This document shows positions 46,385 to 56,245 of a DNA stretch of 64,000 nt, one piece after another; within the stretch, counting starts at the first letter, position 1, and each line of letters begins with the position of its first letter. Origin of the DNA: Mantis religiosa. Its lineage: Eukaryota; Arthropoda; Insecta; Mantodea; Mantidae. The DNA lies in the NCBI GenBank assembly GCA_030765055.1, contig CM060954.1, forward strand, positions 106,702,645 through 106,766,644, in the 5' to 3' direction. The translations under genes were made by a program, and so were the position numbers. The notes under the pieces were generated by a model. The model made no database searches and had not been told where the DNA came from. It saw nothing but the letters and a program-made list of their open reading frames with translations.

Positions 46385-48749
46385 ATACTTTTAATTCCAC
46401 ACCACTTTTCAAAGAAATTATTTCCAGTGACCTCAAACTTTTGGAGCTGTGTAGGTAGATGCTTACTCCACTTACTACATATAATAAATATTTATCTACC
46501 TGGACTACTCATTAAGTATTAAATAATGATTGATTCGATTGGAAGGAAGTGGTGTTCAACGAAGGCTTCTCAGCATAAAAGTTGTTTGTTTCTTTCTATA
46601 TAATTACTAGATGATATTTTTAATGCAGAGATACTAATTAAGCACTACCCTAGCTGTCACATATTTTGCCACAGTCAATCAAAACGTTATTAACTTCTTT
46701 AGCTCTCAAATGACACGTAAGTTTGTTAATAATGACAATTAACTGAACGTTAAGTAGTTGAAAAGAATAAATATGTACAATGATGAAATGTACAGTACTG
46801 AGATTTGGAGAAGGGAAAGCTATTGGGAACTTGTAGATATATTACGACGATCATTCTGCAAACAAATTGTTAAGCTGCAAGAGTAAAAGGGGTTACTCAA
46901 ATACAAATGGAACGAGTAACAAGACAATGCGTTTGATTAAGCAGAGAGTTTTAAAATATTGTCTCGAATCTTAAAGTTAGATCAAGAGTGTACAAATATT
47001 TGATGTGCCACGTTCGTATATCTCTAAACAATATGACTAATTTCTCTATTTCTTTTGCAAACCATGACTACTACAAGCACAAGTTTTTTTTCTTTTCTAT
47101 TTATCGAGGTAAACTTGTGCAAAAGAAGCTGCATTGCAGATACACATACCTATCCACAAAATAAAGAATGATAAAGAAAACTGAATCATGATAATCAGTT
47201 GTTTAAGAGGATTACTGAGGCCTTGAAATGCCATTTCAAGAAAAGGAAATCAGAAAGGATTGAAAAATTAAAATCGATAACAAGGGACATCTGAGTCAAA
47301 GCCTCGTCCCTCTTCCCCCAAAATGGACTTTAAAATAAATTGTGTGACCTAAAGCGATTTATATATTTGTGCCACAAAAATAGATATGTGACATAAATTT
47401 TGTGCTTTAATGAAATCTACATTTTTATGTACTAATTTTTGTCTAATTTTTAAGGTTTAAATAAGAATGAAGAAGACTTTGCAGGCTGTTTCCAGAAAAT
47501 TTGTGATATATGTACATTTTATATCATGCAATTTGAATCGAACTTGTTAGACATTTTTGAGAAACTAAAAATTACCACTAAGAGGTAGTTTGGGTTTCAG
47601 AGATGTTGAAAATCTTCGCATCCATGGAAGACGTTGAAATATAAAGTTTCATATTTAATAACATTCTCATTTTTGAGTGTTGCTTAAACTGTAAGAGACA
47701 AACAAACTCTTGCCACACAACTAATAAAATCTGGTTAAAAGGTACTATAGGTATGTGTCAAATAACTTTTTAAGAAATTATCTATTTCATCTTCTGTTAT
47801 TAGTTTGAATTACAGTATTTATATTTTTCCCAACTAGGAAGTAGTTATTGCTTTTTCTTTTTTTCTCCTCATCATTAAACAGAACGGAATTTTATCGACT
47901 AGCCATTAAATGATTTTAATACCCCTTAAGTCTACTGTATTCCCTTATTTCCTGATATATTTGTAGAAATATTCATCTCGTTTAGCATGAAATAGACAGA
48001 AGAAGCATTTAAAATGGGTTGAGAAGGTCATATGAATGTAACATCACACCTTTTTTTCTTAAGGAAATAGCTTGCACTTATGTGGGGTAGTATAACACTT
48101 TTACGTAGTCATGACAATTATACAGTTTATGCTTTTAGCCGCAAGCATGTGACGCAAGAAAGTTAGAAAGTAACGGTGTTTACTTCATACACGCAACTGA
48201 TCAGAATTTCCTGCAAAACCTTTCAAGGTAACTCAAACCACAACGCTTTCTTGTTATTATAATACTTCCTGACTATTAAATAATGCCTATAGAGAATACT
48301 GCATTAGCCTTCTCAACTATAGTACACCTGATATGTTGTATGGGATACTAACGAGTCGAAATTTCTCACGATCGCGCTCCAAATATATTCTCTTTCGGAA
48401 AAAAAAAAATGCTTTGGTGAGCTTTCGAAAAGTTCACTTCCTTTTACAGTAGGATGAGACATTGCCAGTATAAGAAATCCTGAATATTTAAACACCTTTA
48501 GATAATTTTTTCCCCCTCAGATACTTGATTTTTTATTTTATTTTTCTTACCAGTGGACAAATTCTATATTTCATTATCTTTTTTCTTCTCTTTTTATAAC
48601 AGTGCTGACATCCCGCATTCAGCCTTTATTTTTATTTTTTACTTTTGTTTTTTATTTTAAATATTGGTTTTTCAGTACATTCATTATTTAGGTAATGGCA
48701 ATTAATGTACATTAAATACCTTTAACTTCAATTACCAGGGTAAGAAACC
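46385..48749. other. AT-rich region without recognised gene
   Basis: No gene recognised. 47815-48030 loosely resembles the dispersed segment at 33.0 kb. Confidence 0.4.
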
Positions 48750-49445
48750 TCAAATCGGGCGATGTAACGAACCGCTAAGGCCAGAAGTGATTAACTTCCA
48801 ACCTTCCTGACTCAAGAAACCAAACCATTCCCCCTTCCGCGCTACTTTTCCAAGATTCTGTAACGTTCCCGTTACCAACCACATCGTACATTTTTGAAAT
48901 GACATGTTTTTAAAACTAAATTCAAGACGCTGAAGTCTCCGAAGGCATGATGGAGCCTCCGGCGGACACCATTTTGCGATAAAGTTTCTGAGCATCATCC
49001 AGGTATTATCAACCTGTCTGCAAGAGGCAATTCGTACCAAGGTATCCCTTTGGAAACAGAATATGCATAGGTTAGATTGTGCGCGTCTATGTCGCCGTAG
49101 TTTATCCGCTGTTGGTATGGCCTGATTGAATACTTCGTATGCCATCTCTTGCCAATTGGTTGGAACGCCTTTACGAAGAGGTTCTTCCATATAATTTCCC
49201 AATTCCTGGTTTCTTTCTCTTCAATTCTTGGTAGAAGTTGAGCTATACTGAGCAGCTGATATTGGTTTCGCGTTGACTCGAAAGCTGATGTTCAGGAGAC
49301 AGCTAAGATGGTTAGCAGTGGATTTAAATCCCATATATATTATCTGAGGGTTATGAATCTGTTCCTGCCAGAAATCCCATCTATAGATGAACCATTCCCA
49401 CACAGTGATTTGACCGCAGTTTTCCCCAATAAGGCCATTCATTTC
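48750..49445 (-). pseudogene. LINE C-terminal remnant
   Basis: Two minus-strand open pieces in succession (49221-49442, then 48750-49202). The first contains IYMGFKSTANHLSCLLN; the second IPTADKLRRHRRAQSNLCIFC, then DTLVRIASCRQVDNTW, a Cys-His-like motif with the His replaced, and a long C-terminal stretch with CLRRLQRLEF. Motifs such as LPTADxLRRH before a CxxC finger are typical of the C-terminus of some LINE proteins. A stop or frame change near 49205 separates the pieces. I cannot name the clade. Confidence 0.6.
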
Positions 49446-49654
49446 TTTTCAATATTCTCCACATAAAACACATCAATTAAATCCTTACTCCTAATATGAC
49501 GTAATGATTTATTTATTTTAATGCTATGGAAGTTATGACAAACTGACTTGACGATTTACGCGTACTGTTTTGAACTCGAATGGCGAAGAGCTTCATTCAA
49601 TTCCTCACATTTTATACCTATATTAAATTATTGATAGTGATGTAAAAGATTTTT

Positions 49655-49945
49655 ATGGTGAGTCCGCTCTTTTACCACTTATTATTTGGTTTTGTAAGCC
49701 ACAGTTATTCCTAATAACGAGCGAAAAGGCCCCTATAGATATGCAAGATTTCCTGAGGGACGTCTGACTTCCTTTAACCTCCCTCGACAGTTTTCCAAGT
49801 ACTAGAAATGCTGCATAGCGTGGAACAGTCATGGGTGGAATGTTGAAGTCATGATTTAAATAGCTGCAATAGGTGCAGTTTTAATCCTCCATACATTCTC
49901 TTTGTCCTGTAGTTACTTCATAACATAAAAGCTATACAGTTTTCG
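49655..49945 (-). repeat. Diverged duplicate segment, copy 1
   Basis: Resembles 51088-51378 along its length (for example TGACTTCCTTTAACCTCCC against TGACTTCCTTAACCTCTCC, and TAGTTACTTCATAACATAAA against TAGTTATTTAACAACATAAA). The function is unknown; on the minus strand it may be a decayed coding exon. Confidence 0.45.
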
Positions 49946-51087
49946 TTTAACACGGATTTAACGTATTCAAAGAAATAGAATCTGCTGAACATAAAGATTC
50001 CGCATTCCGTTTCTTTAGAAAAAGCACATAGTCTAAATAATCATCTTCTCACTTCTTAAGTATAAAATATAAGTATTTGTCAGTAATTTCTAATGTACAG
50101 TTTTCTCTCTCTTATCATCATCAACTTTCAAAGCCTCGATTTATCTCATTTCAGTATGAAGTAATTCTTGACCTTCCTGCCTATCTTCTTTCATTTCCGT
50201 TTACTTTGGTATCCTTTCCTACTTTTACCTTTTGATGAATTGCATGCTGCTATAATTTTGCATAATTGCAGGTACTCCCTAGTCCTTCTCCTGAATTGTT
50301 CTGGGGATAAAGTCCTCTTCATTTTGGGAATTTCTGCATAACTGGTAAATCGCAAGAAATAGATTAAATATTATCAAAAAATTTACAGTTCTTTAAAATA
50401 TTAATTTATGTCAAATTCATTTTTATACTAACAATTTCTGATATATTATCTCTTAATGGGTTGAACTTTAAGTACTTTTAATTTTATCAAATATTAATAT
50501 TTTCCCTCCTGGTTAAGCAAAGAGAACTGAATTCAAAGCCTACCAGCTTTTAACTATTTGAGAGTATTCCAGTAGTTTCATGATACTTGCAAGAAATATG
50601 TAAAAAGTCATTTCTATAAATATTTATCTCGATTAACATTACCTAGATAAAAGAATAAGGTTTTTTAATATAGTTTTTTGAAGAATAGGCAGAGAAAGTT
50701 ATTGAAAGTAATACAATCTTTTTGACAAACTTGGTCAGTTTTTGCCTTAAAACCTAGATCAATTTCCATTAGTTTCGTTTTGATTATCGCTGCTTGTTAT
50801 TGTGGACCTTGGATGACGTTGAACAGGTATAAGGTCAACCACATTAATGAGTGGAAGAAGATACAGGAAGATGACGTGGAGATTACGAAATAGGTATTGG
50901 TACATTATTCATTCCAGGCAAGCAAGTTCCCACGCATCACTGCCGCAACAGATTCTGGACCGCCCAGTACCACATTTCCATATTCAACACAAGCAGCAAC
51001 CGAGACGAAATACGCTTCTTTAGGTTGCCAATCACAGCTTCGTGGCTCTTTAATTATTTAATATATGTAGAGAAAGTGCCGTTTTTA
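49946..51087. other. No gene recognised
   Basis: AT-rich. Nothing seen apart from a less AT-rich patch near 50800-51020. Confidence 0.45.
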
Positions 51088-51378
51088 TGGCGAATCCTCC
51101 TCTTTCCACCTCATAGTTGCAGTTTTGTACAGTGTCGAATATTCCAAAGAAACACCCGATGTTCACACAATAGGATGGGAAATATCGAGTGAATGTTTGA
51201 CTTCCTTAACCTCTCCCCACGGTATTCCATATTCCGGACATTTTGGATAGGACATAAATACTCTCTGATGATGGTAGAATCCTCAGTCGTGCAATTTTTA
51301 GACAATTATGGTATTTTAAAATTTAAAACGTTGCACTACATTTTGTTCGATAGTTATTTAACAACATAAAACCTACAT
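51088..51378 (-). repeat. Diverged duplicate segment, copy 2
   Basis: Counterpart of 49655-49945. The minus-strand open frame 51111-51305 falls inside it and reads RLRKSNIHSIFPILLCEH; no family recognised. Confidence 0.45.
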
Positions 51379-51599
51379 AATTGTTATACTATAGACATCT
51401 TTAATGTGTGCAACAGAACAATATTCCGCATCTTCAAATTAAATTCTGTGAAGAACCCATATATTCTGCGATCATCGAGGAAAATAATTTTCTCAGTTAA
51501 TATAACATATTCTTAATTGCTAATGTTAGTAATTTTCCTAAAAAGGTTTAGGCTTTCAGACCTGCTCATAAGCTAGCAAAACTGGTTGCTCCTTCTCTT

Positions 51600-52260
51600 C
51601 CGTTGTCTTCCACCACTTCGTCTACCTGAAGGTTCATAAAATAAGGCTTGCCGTGGATATCTTTAAGGTGGCATTCGTAGAACAAGTTCTTTCCATCGTT
51701 TTCTATACCTCTGAATTTCTTCAGTAAAATTTTCTTCCATTAACTGTTCTCTTATTAGATTGTTCCTAATCCTATCTCTTCTAGTAATTCCCAACAATGA
51801 TATCATTTGAGATGCTTCCAATCTTGACTTTGCTCTGGTGCTTAATGTCCACGTTTTACAAGAGTACATAATAGAAATATTGTGCAGTCTTTGCTTGATT
51901 TCTGTGCTCATATTTTTACCAAAAATGTCGTTTTCTGCATCCACTTAATTTATAATTGTTTTAATTTGTTTCAACATTCTCTTCAACATTGGTGCTCAGA
52001 ATTGATACTTTTGTACCTAAATAGGTACTTGAATGTTGAAATTGTTCTGTAATTTCTCCATCAATAACTAATTTGACTTGTTTACTCTTTCCCTATCATT
52101 GCCGGATTTAGTTTTTCTGCCAGAGATTCTCATATTGTACTTTTTCTCCATCTCATTCAATTAGTTACTGATCTTTCCAGTTCCACTTCATTTTCTGCTA
52201 ATAATATCGGTTAATCTGAAAAAAGCATTGTGTTTATTTTGAAGCTGATATTGCATACAC
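51600..52260 (-). pseudogene. LINE reverse transcriptase C-terminal remnant
   Basis: Minus strand, right to left: NAFFRLTDI (after the RT active site), EKKYNMRISGRKTKS (thumb region), NNFNIQVPI, a break, and the open piece 51663-51944 with STEIKQRLHNISIMYSCKTW, LEASQMISLLGITRRDRIRN and RYRKRWKELVLRM. This is the standard order of the end of RTE/CR1-like LINE proteins. The frame is broken between 51950 and 52150. The catalytic part is missing to the right. Confidence 0.7.
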
Positions 52261-54559
52261 GGACATATTAGGTAAACATAGCCATCTGTAATTCAACTTA
52301 ATTTAATAACCAAGCAGGCCATATAGATGATGCAACAAATGCTTAGGTTTATTTAAATCCCAAATTGTGACGTAGGACCAATCAGAATTAAGTATTGCGG
52401 TGGCTTAGCAACAAAAACATAAAAAAGAACCAATGTTTTTATTTTTAAATTTTTTCCTTTGACTTTAACTCTCGAAGAGGGTAGACGTGTTTTCGGTAAA
52501 AGACTTCTTGTAACTACGAGAAGTTATTGGAGTTCATTTATGAACGTTTAGCAAACGTTTAAAATACATTGAAGACGCGACGCTACGATAAATAATTTAA
52601 GTAACAAACCGTTGTATCATTTATAAATAAAAGGAGAAAATTAATATATAGTAAAGGGCTATATGCATTAGTGGAAAAAGTCACATGTAAAGAAGAAAAT
52701 GATGTCGAGAAATATAATTCCAAGTAAACTGAAACGGTGTAAATTATTTTATTCCATTGTTGCCCAAATGTGAAGTCCCTTTTGTATCGATACCACGCCT
52801 GAGAATTTTCACATCTCATCGCTCGCCGCAGCTGCCGGAGAGAGGATTTATAGAAATCTTCGAGAACTTCATCTTCACGGCTTTTAGACGAAAGGTTTAT
52901 CGCTTCTACATAAAGGTAAGGTTTGGCTTCTACATGCGTCGCCACACCGAGGGAGGGCGAAACTTTTGCGCGTGCGAGACGTAGACCTCACGAAGGGGCG
53001 AATCCAACTTCAGATATGTCACCGCATCGTGTGATATAAATCTAACCCACAAGGAGGGGAACCGCTCCAATATTCACATTGTTTACAGTTACCCCTTTTT
53101 GTTTAAAGATTTCTCTCCATTCTTCTATGACTTTATATAGATGGACAATAGTCCACACCTTTGTCTTAATCCTTTATTAACTCTTGTTCTCTTGATCGTT
53201 AAAACTTAAAATTGTTTTAAAATATAAACACTTAATAGCATTAGTTAGGTCATATTGGTACTTTATACTCTTCCGTCAATATTCCCTACAACTTTCAATG
53301 ATGTACTGTATCATATGCCTTAATATAATCTACAGGAGACAACTTTCTAAATTATAGTCACTTCTTTTCTCTATAATTTGTCTAATAGTAAACAAAAATT
53401 ATAAAATTATTTAATATGTGCTGCTGACAGAACTTGATTACAGTATAAATACAAAGGGTAAAAAGCAAAGCTTTCATACATGAGAAGGTTTGACATCCAC
53501 AAATGTTTTGATATTGCTTCATTGTTTACATATCTGCAGCATTTGAATGATAATTAAAGAAACAACATAATATAAATTCACTTGTCGCATTACAAGTTCT
53601 GTCTTGTGTTGGTTGAAGCGTTACATCAAGTATATTCCTTGCAATAAAATGCAACCGGATTTTGTTTGTATATTCCGAGAGGTGCAGTAAGTATTTATAT
53701 TCTGAGAAGTAACAAATATTTTCTACTCCATTGCATTTTAAACTAAAAGCCAAGGCCATCTTCGCAAAAGTCCAGCGTCTTCTTATTCAAGTGTGAAGGA
53801 CTTTGTAAATCACTTTTGCTTTTTAATAATTTATGGAATGGAATTATTATTTCATAGGCCGATGTCCGTGGAACGCCTTGATACTTAATCATGTGGAAAT
53901 AATGTACTTCCTCTGATTTATTAATGAGTTATAACACTTCTTCTTTAGAAAATATTCATGCTTTGATCCTTCATTCTCAAGTTCTCTCCGCTTAGCTGCT
54001 CCCAGTTTTCTATCTCACATATTTTTACGTTGCCTTGCTATCTGCCATCATTTTGTTAACCCTCCTATCTATTTTATTATGTCTCCAGCCTTTACATTAC
54101 AAAGTTTAAGATGTTGACAGACTTTTTCGACTTCTTTTTTTCCTTTTACGTAAAGAATATCCCACTTACTTTTCCATAACTTGGATATAACACCAGCCTA
54201 CATTCTTTATAATTATTATTTTATTTTAATTGTTCCATTTATATCCCCTCTTTAATTGCCTGGATCATATCGAGGATACATTGCCAAGTTGGTAATGGTG
54301 TTAATTTGCATACAGTGGTTTTTCTTTGAGTTTCGTACATAAAATCACATAGATATGGACTCTCTCATTCATATTCCGTCTCTGGGTAAGATAGGGAATA
54401 ATTCCATCCACTCATCCGGGAACCAATCCCGAGACCTCTCACACAGCAGGTAAGTACAGACTGATCTTCGAGATCATCTCCCACAATGATATTCCTTTTG
54501 AATCTGCTATATTCGTTTATTGTTTTATTTACCTAAATTATAGGGATTTTGTTTTGAAT
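52261..54559. other. No gene recognised
   Basis: The open frame 52757-52984 (plus) lies in a less AT-rich patch but shows no domain; it may be an unrecognised repeat. The rest is AT-rich. Confidence 0.45.
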
Positions 54560-54563
54560 GTAT
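54560..54563 (+). repeat. Target-site duplication, left
   Basis: GTAT directly before the 5' LTR, repeated at 60257-60260 after the 3' LTR. Confidence 0.85.
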
Positions 54564-54763
54564 TGTCACCCAGTTATCGGGAAGCACCACAAGCAACAGC
54601 TGAGAAGGGGCCGGAGGCCTCGCCACGCCCACTCATCTGTCTCCTGTCACTAACTGAGGGGTGATTTGCGGTAGTGTCGCCGGTCCTTCGATGTTTCTCT
54701 CCCCTTCTCCGGTGGTCTGGAACGTTCGGTGATTAGAGACTTCTAGAAAAACACTGACATTCT

Positions 54764-54797
54764 TATAAAAAGGGTTTCAGAGAGACAGTTAGTCAGT
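54764..54797 (+). promoter_or_regulatory. LTR core promoter: TATA box and initiator
   Basis: TATAAAA at 54764-54770 is followed by TCAGT at 54793-54797, the arthropod initiator consensus. The presumed +1 A at 54795 is 31 bases from the TATA start, the normal spacing. The solo LTR keeps the same layout. Confidence 0.8.
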
Positions 54798-54929
54798 TAG
54801 TGTTTGACGTGCTAGTGAAGTAGCGCCGTGTACGTGCATCGGAACGATAACGGACGAACTGGTGAATCGTAATTGTGAGCATTACGTAATTTTGTGTAAT
54901 TGGCAAGTGTTTAACTGTAAGTCGGTGGA

Positions 54930-54935
54930 AATAAA
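54930..54935 (+). promoter_or_regulatory. Polyadenylation signal (AATAAA)
   Basis: In the 5' LTR; the active counterpart is in the 3' LTR at 60195-60200. It would define the R/U5 border about 20 bases further on. Confidence 0.75.
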
Positions 54936-54993
54936 GAACATTTTTGAGTGGTGAAATTGGACTTTTCATTTCACGAACCCACAAAGTCACAAT

Positions 54994-55007
54994 TGGTGTC
55001 AGAAGTG
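54994..55007 (+). other. Primer binding site, tRNA-Leu type
   Basis: TGGTGTCAGAAGTG, two bases after the LTR end, is complementary to the 3' end of insect tRNA-Leu including CCA (14 perfect matches from memory of that tRNA). It starts minus-strand DNA synthesis. Confidence 0.8.
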
Positions 55008-55019
55008 CGACATAACACA

Positions 55020-55172
55020 ATGGAGGCAGCATTAGAAAAGATTTTAGCGGAACTGAAAGAAATGAAGACGGCAAATGAAAACCTCGCTGCAAAAACGGAA
55101 GCGGCAAATGACAGCCTGGCCGCGAAGCTGGAGACTACAAATAACAACCTCACCGCCGAGTTGAAAAAATGA
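55020..55172 (+). CDS. gag: gag, N-terminal piece cut off by a frameshift
   Basis: ATG at 55020 is the first start after the primer site and opens a 50-codon frame beginning MEAALEKILAELKEMKTAN. It is made of Lys/Glu/Ala/Asn-rich repeats likely to form a coiled coil and ends at TGA 55170-55172. The same repeat pattern continues without pause in the next frame from 55169, so the two belong together. The break lies in a run of A (about 55165-55170) and is equal to one base. It could be a real mutation or a sequencing or assembly error in a homopolymer. Confidence 0.75.
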   Translation: MEAALEKILAELKEMKTANENLAAKTEAANDSLAAKLETTNNNLTAELKK

Positions 55173-56245
55173 AGACGGCCAACGACAGCATCACCGCCGA
55201 GTTGAAACAAATGAAGACGGCCAACGACAACATCACCGGGAAGATGGAAGAAATGAAGGCCGAATTAACAGCGAAGACGGAAACGGCTAACAACAACTTG
55301 GCCACGACAATGACCTCAAAGATGGCCGAACTGACCACGGAAATGAAGGTGGCGAACGAGGCTCTCGCCGCCAAATTTCAAGAACAGTTGGCCGGCGTGA
55401 GGGATGACGTGACGGAGCTGGGCAAGCGGATGGGCCAAGTGGACGAGCGCGTCGAGGACCTGGCGAGCCGCGTTAACGACCTGGAAGGGAAAGCCGACAG
55501 CAGCGCGAAGTCCCTGAACGCCATGGTGGAGGACGTCGTCGGCAGGAAGCTGAAGGATTTGAAGGCCGACGCGCCGGGACGCGACACAACATCTGCGCGC
55601 GTCAAACCTCCCAAGTATGACGGCGCGTCAACGTTTGAGGTCTTCCGCCGCCAGTTCGACACAGTGGCCAGGCACAACGGATGGTCACTGGAGGAGGAGG
55701 CCACACAGTTAATAGCCAGCCTCCAGGGACGGGCCGCGGAAGTGCTAAACGCGGTGCAGACGATGGCGGCGCCCAAGGACATCTGGGAGGCCCTGGAGAA
55801 TCGCTTCGGGAACCACCGCTTAGCCGCAGCATACCGAAGCCAGCTAAAGGCAAGGGCGCAGCAGCCGGGGGAGACGCTGCAGGAGTTCGCCATAGCCATC
55901 GAGCAGCTGGCTAGCAAGGCCTTGGTTGACCTGCCACTGGAGTTCGTATCCCGGGAAGCCGCCTACAATTTTGTCGACGGGGTACGGGACACGGAGATTC
56001 GTCAGCGCCTAATGCTCGGCGAATATAAAACCATACACGAGGCGCTGACAGCGGCATTAAGGATGGAGGCGGCCAAAGTAACATCTATTCCGACGTCGAG
56101 AACGAGGAGTGTCCGCTACGCCGGAGACAGGAGACCAGCTGAAGGACAACGGCGAACACCTAGTGGCCTGTGTTGGGGGTGTGGACAGCCCGGACACCTA
56201 CAGAGAGACTGCCCACGCCAGGAAGAGCAGCCGGAAAACGAGTAA
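55169..56245 (+). CDS. gag: gag, main part: coiled coil, capsid region, zinc knuckle
   Basis: Structural protein of the retrotransposon particle, 358 codons as read from ATG 55169. Residues 1-125 are repeat-rich coiled coil (MKTAND units, then heptad-like segments to about DLASRVNDLEGK). Residues 145-305 are a retrotransposon gag/capsid domain, with KPPKYDGASTFEVFRRQF, IWEALENRFGNH, GETLQEFAIAIEQL and FVDGVRDTEIRQRL. A CCHC zinc knuckle for RNA binding is at C335, C338, H343 and C348. It ends at TAA 56243-56245. ATG 55169 is internal to the original gene; the natural start was most likely 55020 in another frame. If translated from here, the protein would lack only the first 50 or so repeat residues. 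Confidence 0.92.
   Translation: MKTANDSITAELKQMKTANDNITGKMEEMKAELTAKTETANNNLATTMTSKMAELTTEMKVANEALAAKFQEQLAGVRDDVTELGKRMGQVDERVEDLASRVNDLEGKADSSAKSLNAMVEDVVGRKLKDLKADAPGRDTTSARVKPPKYDGASTFEVFRRQFDTVARHNGWSLEEEATQLIASLQGRAAEVLNAVQTMAAPKDIWEALENRFGNHRLAAAYRSQLKARAQQPGETLQEFAIAIEQLASKALVDLPLEFVSREAAYNFVDGVRDTEIRQRLMLGEYKTIHEALTAALRMEAAKVTSIPTSRTRSVRYAGDRRPAEGQRRTPSGLCWGCGQPGHLQRDCPRQEEQPENE
56164..56245 (+). promoter_or_regulatory. gag-pol overlap, candidate -1 frameshift region
   Basis: Pol is open from 56164 and gag ends at 56245, an 82-base overlap with pol in the -1 frame. The first ATG in pol is at 56323, just before the protease, so the pol reading probably enters by ribosomal slippage. 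GGAAAAC at 56233-56239, positioned G|GAA|AAC in the gag frame, is an imperfect slippery site. No canonical X XXY YYZ heptamer was found and no downstream pseudoknot was tested. Confidence 0.55.

Larger units (their letters stand above)
54564..54991 (+). repeat. 5' LTR
   Basis: 428 bp, beginning TGTCACCC and ending GTCACA. Differs from the 3' LTR only at 54730 (T, against G at 59995). It contains the promoter (TATA at 54764) and polyadenylation signal (AATAAA, 54930-54935), so U3, R and U5 can be placed roughly at 54564-54794, 54795-54955 and 54955-54991. Confidence 0.96.

Noticed and set aside
53950..54250. Further LINE 3' end on the minus strand
   Set aside because: Basic peptide stretches hint at it, but no motif could be aligned with the other LINE copies.
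55378..55917. 179-codon antisense open frames in gag
   Set aside because: Shadows of the GC-rich gag coding sequence on the other strand.
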